Of a DNA stretch of 64,000 nt, positions 20,599 through 28,663 are shown piece by piece. The notes beneath the pieces were generated by a model. That model was not told where the DNA came from. It made no database searches and saw only the letters and a program-made list of their open reading frames with translations. How positions within the stretch are numbered: the stretch's first letter is position 1; each line of letters begins with the position of its first letter. Source of the stretch: CBDCYS01 sp965226185 (GTDB lineage: Bacteria; Acidobacteriota; Terriglobia; Bryobacterales; UBA6623); NCBI GenBank assembly GCA_965226185.1, contig CBDDCT010000007.1, positions 434,001 to 498,000 of the forward strand, read 5' to 3'. The translations under genes were made by a program, and so were the position numbers.

Positions 20599-21456
20599 TC
20601 AGATAGCAGACGCTTCTACAACTACATAGTGCTCCTTGTCATAGAGCAGGTACAACAGCCACGGTGGCACGCCAAAGATTTCGCGGATGACATGGCGTTG
20701 CGATTCATGGACCTCCCAGCCTCGCGTCTTCAGGCGGCTGTTGCCTGGTATTGCATAGTTTGGGCGTGGCTGCCGGTCGGCTATCTTGGTGCCGACCTCT
20801 CCCCCGAATCGGCGGAGCATACGGCGAGGAGCCAACAAATACGCAACCCAATTAACAGCATGCAGGGGCCCACACTCCGGCTCGAATGATTCATCGGCAG
20901 CAGCCTTAACCGCAGCGGCTGCGACGGTACCTGCCGCCAAGTGATCGGGGTGAAGCGTAAGCCCAGTCTGTGGCTCAAACGTGACGAGTAAGTCTGGTTT
21001 CGTGGTACGTATCAGGGATACCAGGCGTCTAATCACTTCTTCCATCGGCACTTCGCCCAGTCTACCGTCAGGATAATCCCATACCTTCTGTTCATCGACG
21101 CCCACGAGTCGGCCGAATTTGTGCAGTTCGGCAACCCGAACTACCCCTAGGTCGCGCTTGGATATTGGATCATCGCCACCCCCGGCCTCACCGCGCGTCA
21201 AAGTGACCGTCTGCACTCTTACTCCGTCGGTGGCGGCTCCGTCCGACAGCAAGCCGGTCGCGAGAATCTAATCATCAGGGTGGGCAAACACTCCAAGAAT
21301 CGACTGGATCTCAAGAGAGCGAACGAGCGAAGTGACACACACTGCCTCAGGTTCCTCAAAATGGCGGTCCACCCATAGCAAGCCGCCACCAAGAGCCAGT
21401 AGAAGCAGTAGGCCAATTGACAAGGTATTCCGTGTTCCGGACGACATGACCGACAA
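20599..21456 (-). pseudogene. PIG-L family deacetylase with one in-frame amber codon
   Basis: Zinc-dependent N-deacetylase of the LmbE/PIG-L family, about 285 residues. An N-terminal membrane anchor (LSIGLLLLLALGGGLL) leads into the ILGVFAHPDD metal-binding motif. The next codon, normally Glu of AHPDDE, is TAG at 21270-21268; the frame then continues as ILATGLLSDGA with the second motif LHPDH and a complete C-terminus. Only that one codon is broken, so the loss is recent or an error. Such enzymes deacetylate GlcNAc-type sugars or related compounds. Confidence 0.8.
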
Positions 21457-22100
21457 ATCTCAGATTTTTCTCAGCTTGAACCGACGCATGTCGCAGGGCT
21501 CCGACGAACGGCAATCGCCGACGATTACCGTGCCGCTAACGTATTGGCGTTCACCCACGGCCGCTCACATTCTCACCGGCGGCCGTCGAGTGCAATGCCT
21601 CACGCGGGAGCATGTCTCTGGGATCCGTGTACGCCATATCGTCGTACGCGGCGAAAACCTGGGCGTACTCGGATAGCTTGCTTCCGTGTTCCATGAAGAC
21701 CTGAGCCTTCGCAAGAAGGTTAATATTATCCTCCAGCCAAAGGTGCATTCGCATGTGGGTTTCGCCACGATCAGTCTCTTGGTTGTCAGCTAGCTTTCCG
21801 AATACCACGTCTGTATCAACGGGCTCGCATTCCAACTGAATGAACCGACGTTGGCCGTACTCGCAGAGTCGGGCTGTGTTGGGTTGCCTGTTACGTACAG
21901 CGTCGACGAACCCATCGAGGAGCAGCCAATTGTTAATTGAGGAACGATCGACTCCGCTGTGCACAGTCGGACCCCAGACCGCAAGCCCAAGGGCGTCCCA
22001 AGTCGCATCACCGATCGTGATCCACTCGTCGTCGTGCTCCCCGGCATGCTGGCAGACGTGAAAGCGGTCTGGTAGCGCGACGTCAGCTATGACAGCTAAC

Positions 22101-23857
22101 CCTAGCCCGCATTTCTCATCGATTCCCGAAAACGGGGTTGGCGGGGCGCGCGGGATGGGATTTCATGGTCTTGAGGCGGCATCGCCTCTCGGCGGGGCCG
22201 CCGTGGGGCAGAAACGGCCCGGCATGCTGTCCGCGACCCTGGCCGAGGCGTTTTTCGTCTGTTTTTGGGCAAACCTCGATTGCCGCCCCTGTCGAGCCCT
22301 GTGTGCTTCAAGTATTACTTGAACTCGCCTTGCCGTTTTCAGCAGCGCCGCGGCTCCCCCCGTTCGAGATTCTCATACGCTTGGGCGAACACCCCCGCCC
22401 AGGCGTATCCCGTCGCCAGCGAAATCCACACTTTGCGCGCCGTGATCCGGATGCGCGCTCCGATCTTCAACAACCGCAGCCGGATCGTCGTGCATTGCGC
22501 CCGCGCCATCTTCGTCCCCGCCAACCCCAGCCGCCGCAGCGTCTCCAGCAAACAGTACCCGATCGATGAAAAATATAAGCGGATCTGATTCGACCGCAAT
22601 AGCGCGGTCGAGGTGCGGTCGGCGAACAGCCCCAGCTGCTGCTCCTTGATGCGGTTCTCCATCTCTCCGCGGGCGCAGTAGATCGTCTCGTATAAGTGTT
22701 GCGCCGCCGCTTGCTTGGGCGTCAGCGACGTCACCACGAAACGCGGGTTTTCGCCCTTCGCCAGATACTCCGCCTTGGCCACCACCCTGCGCCCCCGCGC
22801 CCAGCTGGTTCGCGTGCGGTAGCGGAAATCCCCGAACGCCCGGGCCGCCTTGCCCCTCTTGGCGAAACGCCGCCGCGCCAGCTTCATCCGTCTCTTGATC
22901 AGGCGCTCTAAACGCTCGTTTTTCGCCAGTCCGAACACGTAATCCACGCCCTGGTTCTCGCACCAGCTCATGATCTCGTCGCGGCAAAAACCGCTGTCGG
23001 CCCGCAGCAGGATCTCGACCTCGGGCCACACCCGCCGCAGTTGTTCGACGATGCGCCGGACCTCTTCGAGCGACCCCGCCGAGGCGTCGATGTTGGACGG
23101 CCGCAGGCGCGCGCACAGCAACTGGTCCCCGGCGAAAATGTAGAGCGGCAGGTAGCAATAGTGTCCGTAGTAGCCGTGAAAAAAGCGCCCCTCTTGGCGG
23201 CCGTGCAGCGCGTCGTCGGTGGCGTCGAGATCGAGCACGATGCGCTCGGGCTGGCACGGCTGCGATTGAATGTAGAGCGAGGTCAGCAGACGGTCGGCCG
23301 CGCCCGTGTCGAGAACGATCTTCTTGTAACGGCTTTGCGCGCCGGCCTTGGCCGGGGTCAACTCCAGGCGGTTGAGAGTGCTCTTGCCGGCGCCCGCCTT
23401 GCCGCGGTCTTGGGCTCGGCGGCGCTGCTTGCCTTCGAGGTCTTGTTTGCCGCTCAGCAGGGCCAGCAGCGGGTCGGAGCGCAGCTGATCGTGATCGTTG
23501 AGGTCCTCATAACCCAGCGCCAGCCCGTAGACGCGCTGCGAGACCAGCTCGCGCACGCTGTGTTCGACTTGCGCGGGCTGGCGGTGATCACGGAAGCAGG
23601 CGGCGAACTGCCGCACGATGCCGCTGCGCTGTTCGGTCTGGCGCAACAGCATGGCGCCGCCGTCGGAGGTGATCATGCCGCCGTCGAAACGGGCTACCAC
23701 CTGGCGGCGGCCATGGTCGGCGAAGGTGAAGCTGGTTTGGGTACACTCTGTCATGGCAGGGGTCGCTTTCTTGCTGGCTGAAACATATTGTAATCATTAT
23801 GTTTGTGCCACAAAAGGCGGCCTTCCGCCAACCCCGCGATGAGAAATCCGGGCTAGG
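22101..23857 (-). mobile_element. IS1380-family insertion sequence, complete
   Basis: 1757-bp element with 21-bp terminal inverted repeats: CCTAGCCCGCATTTCTCATCG at the left (22101-22121) and its near reverse complement at the right (23837-23857), with one mismatch. It carries a single intact transposase gene. No target duplication is visible at the flanks, and its insertion point lies inside another reading frame. A decayed relative is at 10380-10396 plus 12337-12552. Confidence 0.9.
22339..23754 (-). CDS. IS1380-family transposase
   Basis: DDE-type transposase of 471 residues, full length for the family. The N-terminus has TSFTFADHGRRQVVARFDGG and TSDGGAMLLRQ, typical of IS1380. The catalytic core shows VLDLDATDDALHG (first Asp), LRADSGFCRDE (second Asp) and GEMENRIKEQQLGLF (Glu). 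It begins about 80 bp inside the right inverted repeat and reads leftward. The frame is intact, so the element could still move. Confidence 0.93.
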   Translation of the reverse strand: MTECTQTSFTFADHGRRQVVARFDGGMITSDGGAMLLRQTEQRSGIVRQFAACFRDHRQPAQVEHSVRELVSQRVYGLALGYEDLNDHDQLRSDPLLALLSGKQDLEGKQRRRAQDRGKAGAGKSTLNRLELTPAKAGAQSRYKKIVLDTGAADRLLTSLYIQSQPCQPERIVLDLDATDDALHGRQEGRFFHGYYGHYCYLPLYIFAGDQLLCARLRPSNIDASAGSLEEVRRIVEQLRRVWPEVEILLRADSGFCRDEIMSWCENQGVDYVFGLAKNERLERLIKRRMKLARRRFAKRGKAARAFGDFRYRTRTSWARGRRVVAKAEYLAKGENPRFVVTSLTPKQAAAQHLYETIYCARGEMENRIKEQQLGLFADRTSTALLRSNQIRLYFSSIGYCLLETLRRLGLAGTKMARAQCTTIRLRLLKIGARIRITARKVWISLATGYAWAGVFAQAYENLERGEPRRC

Positions 23858-24201
23858 TCTGCGGGCGCTGACGGTTCGCCGCCAGCAACGGCTCCCGCCC
23901 AGAGCTGTACGACCGTCCGATAGGTGCGGACCCGTTCGCTTTCCTCAACAAAGCGCTGAACAGCCAGCTCCGACTCCTCAGTGGACAAATCACGCAACGG
24001 GTGGACCACGTCCTGGGACAGCCCGAGGTGTATTTCCAAGACCCGATCCGACAATCGCCGAAAAAAGTGCTTGACAAAACTGCTGCGTAAGACTCGTGTA
24101 TCATACAGCCGACGAGGTAGTACGAGCCGAAAAAAGGCGAGAAACGGAATGGCCGCCAGGTTCAGCAATATGTCGAAGACGTTTCGCATGGCCTCAGCCA
24201 C

Positions 24202-24566
24202 GGCAAGGCGATCCGCAGTCAGGAACCTCGCATATCCGCGCGGTACGGGCTAGTCGTGCCTTCTTCATTGGCTCCGGCTTCTGCCCAACTTTTGTTTGGG
24301 CTGACGCGTATGAAACCCGTACTGACCGGGCATGAACTCAAACCGTCACCGCCCGAAGGCACTGAGAGAATCACGACACCGTGCTCCCAGGGAACCTGGC
24401 GCTGCCCGGTGGGGATGTCTTAATTAGACTGCCGAGCAGCCTTACGAGTCAAGAGCACAGTGCACGAAGGACTTCGCCACTTCGACGAGCTTTCTCCCCC
24501 TGGCTGCTGGCGAGATACTGCATTGCCAACCAGGCGATGCTAGATGGATCCCCGCTAGCGGCGTAG
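24202..24566. other. Non-coding region
   Basis: No gene is supported on either strand. It separates the start of the IS-split gene from repeat copy B. Confidence 0.4.
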
Positions 24567-24663
24567 GGTTGACTGAATATCCCGAACTCCCGGATCGCCG
24601 GCCATCCGGAAGCGATTCAGTATTGGCCTTCCAAACTGACCCACCACCTGAAAATCGGCGGCC
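24567..24663 (+). repeat. 97-bp dispersed repeat, copy B
   Basis: Second copy of the repeat at 20168-20264, in the same orientation. It ends directly at the stop codon of the S9 peptidase gene (24664), which suggests the repeat inserted at, or recombined to, that gene end. Confidence 0.65.
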
Positions 24664-26976
24664 TTATGGCTCCATGGGGCCGGGCGGCAGATGCTCTCGA
24701 AGATACCGCGTCATCAGCCGGCGCAGATGCAGCATGGTGTTCTTGCCCTCGCGGATCGCGTGGGTGCGATTGGGGTAGGACATCATGCTGAACGGCTTAT
24801 CGTGCAGGATAAGTTCATTGATGAGCGCCTCGGTCCCTTGATAGTGGACGTTGTCGTCTCCGGTGCCGTGGATCAATAGCAGTTTTCCCTCAAGCTGCTG
24901 TGCGAAGTTGATCGGCGAGCCTTGCGTGAACCCCTCGACGTTGTCACCCGGCAAGCCCATGTAGCGCTCCTGGTAGATCGTGTCGTAGTAGCGCTGGTTG
25001 GCGACGGGTGCGACGGCGATGGCGGTTTTATACAAATCGGGGAACTTGAAGATTGCGTTCAGGCTCATCGATCCGCCGCCGCTCCAGCCCCACACGCCGA
25101 TGCGATTGGGGTCGATATAGGGCCTGTTCTTGAGGACCGCTCTTAGAGCCGCGGCCTGATCTTTGGGGGCCAGGATTCCGATATTGCGATAGACGAACTT
25201 GCGCCAGCCACGTCCCCGAGGCGCGGGCGTCCCGCGATTGTCGAAGCTCATGATGAGGTAGCCTTGCTGCGCGAGCATAAGGTGCCAGGGATGGTGCCGC
25301 GTGCCCCAGCGATCCAGCACCGTCGTTCCGGCGGGCTCGCCGTAGACGAAAACCAGCAAGGGGTATTGCTTGGCGGCATCGAAGTCAGGCGGCTTGAGGC
25401 ACCAGGCGTCCAGAAAAACGTCATCCTCAATCTCGACGCGAAAGAATTCCGCCGCCGGCATCTTCAGGGCTTGAAGCTTTTCGCGAAGTTCTTCGTTTCC
25501 GGCAAGCACGCGGATCTGCTTGTGTGCCGGAAGGCTGATCAACTCCGCCGTCGGCGGCGATTCGAATGTGGACCAGCGGTGGATGGCCCATCGGGCGTCG
25601 GGTGATATTTGATACTCGTGCATTCCGCCTTGAGAGCCGGGCGTAATGCGCTCGAGGCCGGAACCGTCGAGCCGGGCACGGTAGAGGTGCTGCTGCGTGG
25701 GGTTCTCGGGAGAGGCCAGAAAATAAAACCATGCATTTCCCGCATCCGCCTTCTCGGTGGCCTTGGCATCGGCCCGTTCGGCCGGCGGGACAAAGAGCAG
25801 CCGCATGACATCGAAATCGCCCGGCGTCAGCAGCTTCGGATCTCCACCGGAGCGGGGGGCGGAATAAACGTGCCGCCATTGATCCCGCTCGCTGATCCAC
25901 GTGAAGCGTTCTCCATCCGCGAGCCACTTTAACTCGTCATGGACGTCGAGCCAGGCTTCGTCCTTTTCGGTGAGGATGGTTCGCGCCTCGCCGCTTTGCG
26001 GATCGGCCAGCATGACGCGATTCTGATTCTGGAGGCGGTTCAGTTGCTGAAGAATGATCTCGCCCGGTCCCGATTGGGGTTCAGGAACCCAATCCATCCT
26101 GGCAATGTAGTGGTTGCGAGGATCGCCCGGAACGTCGAGCCACTGCGTCTCGCGGCTCTGAATATTCAAGACTCCGACGCGCGAGGCTGGGTTCTTCTCC
26201 CCCACCTTGGGATACTTGATGCGTGTGATTTGCGGGTAGAGAGAGTCTGTGTTGTTGACCAGCGTGATCTCGCGAACCCCGGAGGTATCGAGCTGCCAGT
26301 AGGCGATCGATTTGCCATCGGGGCTCCAGCGGAATCCGTCCCGCAGGCCCAGCTCTTCTTCATACACCCAGTCGAAGGCGCCGTTGATGATGTCCGGAGA
26401 ATCTGTTTTCGTCAGAGCGATGATGCTTTCGTTGTGGAGGTCTTCCAGGTAGATGTTCTTCTCGCGGACATAGGCGACCTGGCGGCCGCTGGGCGAGAAC
26501 TTCGCGAACATCAGCGTCGAGGGCTGGGCGTCCCCGCCGAGCTTGCGCAACTCGCGGCTGGCGCGGTCGAGCACGCAATAGTCGCCGCGTGTCTTTTGAC
26601 GCCAGACGCGCTGGGAGTTGGTGTAGATGAGAACCCGCGCGGTGTCCTTCGAAAAGCTGTAGCCATCAATCGAGAGTGGCGCGGCGTCGGGTGCGGGGAC
26701 TAGGTGCAAGGCGGACACGAGAACCTCGCGGCGGCCGCTCCCCGGATCGTAACGAACGATGTCCTTGGCGTCCTCTGCATCTTTCGAATCCTCGATTGTC
26801 GTGTACCCCGAGCCGTCCGGCATCCAGCGTGCGGTAAATTTCTCAGGCTCAAATTCTTTTTCTCCGTAAATGCGGTCAAGGGTCAAAAGAGCCGCGTCTT
26901 GCGCGGCCGCGGGCGACCAGCAGATGCCGCTCAGTATCCCGAACAAGACGGCGAATCGCCCTAGGAACCGCCGCAT
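24664..26976 (-). CDS. Secreted S9 family peptidase, dipeptidyl-peptidase IV type
   Basis: Serine exopeptidase that removes dipeptides, often after proline, in the periplasm or outside the cell. From the chosen ATG it has 770 residues with a signal peptide (MRRFLGRFAVLFGILSG to AAAQ). The DPP-IV beta-propeller carries FDWVYEEELGLRDGFRWSPD, which holds the Glu pair that binds the substrate amino terminus. The alpha/beta hydrolase domain has GWSGGGS (Ser about 632), GTGDDNVHYQ (Asp) and NRTHAI (His about 739). An upstream start at 27087 would put 37 poor residues before the signal peptide. It stands alone on this strand. Confidence 0.93.
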   Translation of the reverse strand: MRRFLGRFAVLFGILSGICWSPAAAQDAALLTLDRIYGEKEFEPEKFTARWMPDGSGYTTIEDSKDAEDAKDIVRYDPGSGRREVLVSALHLVPAPDAAPLSIDGYSFSKDTARVLIYTNSQRVWRQKTRGDYCVLDRASRELRKLGGDAQPSTLMFAKFSPSGRQVAYVREKNIYLEDLHNESIIALTKTDSPDIINGAFDWVYEEELGLRDGFRWSPDGKSIAYWQLDTSGVREITLVNNTDSLYPQITRIKYPKVGEKNPASRVGVLNIQSRETQWLDVPGDPRNHYIARMDWVPEPQSGPGEIILQQLNRLQNQNRVMLADPQSGEARTILTEKDEAWLDVHDELKWLADGERFTWISERDQWRHVYSAPRSGGDPKLLTPGDFDVMRLLFVPPAERADAKATEKADAGNAWFYFLASPENPTQQHLYRARLDGSGLERITPGSQGGMHEYQISPDARWAIHRWSTFESPPTAELISLPAHKQIRVLAGNEELREKLQALKMPAAEFFRVEIEDDVFLDAWCLKPPDFDAAKQYPLLVFVYGEPAGTTVLDRWGTRHHPWHLMLAQQGYLIMSFDNRGTPAPRGRGWRKFVYRNIGILAPKDQAAALRAVLKNRPYIDPNRIGVWGWSGGGSMSLNAIFKFPDLYKTAIAVAPVANQRYYDTIYQERYMGLPGDNVEGFTQGSPINFAQQLEGKLLLIHGTGDDNVHYQGTEALINELILHDKPFSMMSYPNRTHAIREGKNTMLHLRRLMTRYLREHLPPGPMEP

Positions 26977-27239
26977 CAACCACGCTGGAGGCTGATGATT
27001 CGCGAAAATTCGGACGGTCCGAGCCTTTGGCGAAGCCATGAGTCTTGTGGCCGAGTATCTAATTGCCATGGTCAAGCGAGTGGTCAATAAGCGATGGATT
27101 GCAACACGGCATCCGCGGCGTCCACGACCGGAAAGATACGAAGACTCTAGCTTAGCTAACCCTCGGGGGACAGCAGGCGGATCTCGCGAATCAGTGCGCG
27201 CACCCCCAGGGCCACCTCACCCCGCAGCCCAACGAAGTC

Positions 27240-28514
27240 TCAAGGATCCTTGACCAGCGTTAGCCAAATCCGCTCGAGGTTGTTGCTAATCGACGCCCAA
27301 CTATAGCGTTCCTCAACGAGCCGGCGTCCCGCCACGCTAAGCGCCGCGCGCCGTTGAGGTTGCTTGAGAAGAGCGCCGATGGCGTCCGGGAACTCGGCGA
27401 CCGAGTCCGTCAACACAGCTTCGCGTCCGTCGCGAATGGCTAAACCTTCGACCCCGAGCTTGGTCGATACGACGGGCGTTCCGGCCGCGAGCGCTTCGAG
27501 CACTTTGAGCCGCGTTCCGCCGCCCGTAACAATGGGGACAATGGCCGCGACGGCCGCGGCGAGATGCGGCCGCACGTCGTCGACATATCCGTGAAACGTC
27601 ACGCGCCGGGCGCCTCCCAGCGGAATCGGTTTGTCCGCGGCGGGTCCCACGACGTGAAGTTCGAGTTCCCGAACCCGGGCTGCCAGCGTCGGCCACGCCG
27701 TTTTGAGAAAACTCGTCAGGCCGTCGGCGTTGGGCCGGTGCTGGAGATTGCCTACAAACAGCAGACGGGGCGGTTCAGCGTCGCCAGGCGCATGCGTCAA
27801 AGGAGAAAAATATTCGATGTCGACGCCATTCGGAACGACGTGGCCCTTTCCGTCGCCGGCCGTGCGGTTGACAACGTCGCGCTCCGCCTCGGACATGGCA
27901 AGCACGGCGTTGCTCGCACTCCACGCCCGCCGTTCAAAACGGGCCCAGCGGCGGGCGTCCCAGCGTGAAAACCGCGACGGCGAGTGTTGCTCAAACTCCA
28001 TGCGGCGGGCAATCGCGACGGAGGCGACTTCCAGTTCATCGATTACAATCTTGCTAGAGGGGCTGAGTTTACGAATAAGCGGGAGGTAGGCCGCCATCGC
28101 GCCGTACTCGATCTGGACGACATCAATCGGGTGCGTCAGTAGCAGGTCCCTGAGCGCGCCCGCGAGCCGGGGATCTTTCATTCGAACAGCGTCGATGGGG
28201 AGACCGGCCAGCAGACCAGCGGCACGGGAAGCGGTTCGGCTCAGGCGCGAAGGACGGATCGCTTCCGACAGCTTGTCTCTCCAGCGGCGATTGGCTCGGG
28301 TGTGAACAAGGACCGGCGGACGGGCCAAGCCCGGCAGGGAAGGAAGATTATCGCGAGCGCCGGTGTCCACAAGGGAAAGCCAATAGATCTGGTGGCGATC
28401 GGCGAGTTGTCCGACGAGATTCGCTATGCGCGTGTGCCCGCCTGAACTGATGGGCAATGGGTAGTACGGGGCTAGGAATGCGACGCGGATTGACTTTCCC
28501 CGGAGGCGGATCAG
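27240..28514 (-). CDS. Family 4 glycosyltransferase
   Basis: GT-B fold sugar transferase, about 424 residues, likely building a surface glycan. The C-terminal half has VVPNGVDIEYFSP, LLFVGNLQHRPNADG, FHGYVDDVRPHL and the nucleotide-sugar motif GGGTRLKVLEALAAGTPVVST. The conserved N-terminus (VAFLAPYYPLPISSGGHTR) begins upstream of the first TTG codon at 28457; between it and the next in-frame stop only a CTG at 28514 could initiate, so the start is uncertain. It is divergent from the SGNH-TPR gene, about 150 bp away. Confidence 0.88.
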   Translation of the reverse strand: MIRLRGKSIRVAFLAPYYPLPISSGGHTRIANLVGQLADRHQIYWLSLVDTGARDNLPSLPGLARPPVLVHTRANRRWRDKLSEAIRPSRLSRTASRAAGLLAGLPIDAVRMKDPRLAGALRDLLLTHPIDVVQIEYGAMAAYLPLIRKLSPSSKIVIDELEVASVAIARRMEFEQHSPSRFSRWDARRWARFERRAWSASNAVLAMSEAERDVVNRTAGDGKGHVVPNGVDIEYFSPLTHAPGDAEPPRLLFVGNLQHRPNADGLTSFLKTAWPTLAARVRELELHVVGPAADKPIPLGGARRVTFHGYVDDVRPHLAAAVAAIVPIVTGGGTRLKVLEALAAGTPVVSTKLGVEGLAIRDGREAVLTDSVAEFPDAIGALLKQPQRRAALSVAGRRLVEERYSWASISNNLERIWLTLVKDP

Positions 28515-28663
28515 CCTATCAGTATAGACAGCCCGCTCATACTCCGATCAGGACCGCGCAGTGAAAGGTTTCTTGGCCTATTCCACACCTGATAGACTCG
28601 GTGCCGGAGTAAGCGGTGATCGATCGCGTATGGGTTGCCGCGGTTATACTTTCTGGTAGTGAG

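Larger units (their letters stand above)
21551..24201 (-). pseudogene. Hypothetical protein gene split by the IS1380 element
   Basis: The N-terminal part (24201-23858) encodes a membrane-associated start (FDILLNLAAIPFLAFFRLV) followed by a basic and then acidic region. The C-terminal part (22100-21551) continues as LAVIADVALPDRFHV to a stop. Removing the IS (22101-23857) joins them in the same frame as GEPSAPAELAVIADV, giving a protein of about 298 residues. No family is recognised; motifs such as CQHAGEHDDEW and WITIGDATWDALG are visible. The gene is disrupted and presumably inactive. Confidence 0.65.

Noticed and set aside
25939..26703. 254-residue ORF antisense to the S9 peptidase
   Set aside because: Shadow of a high-GC coding frame; no start signal or motif.
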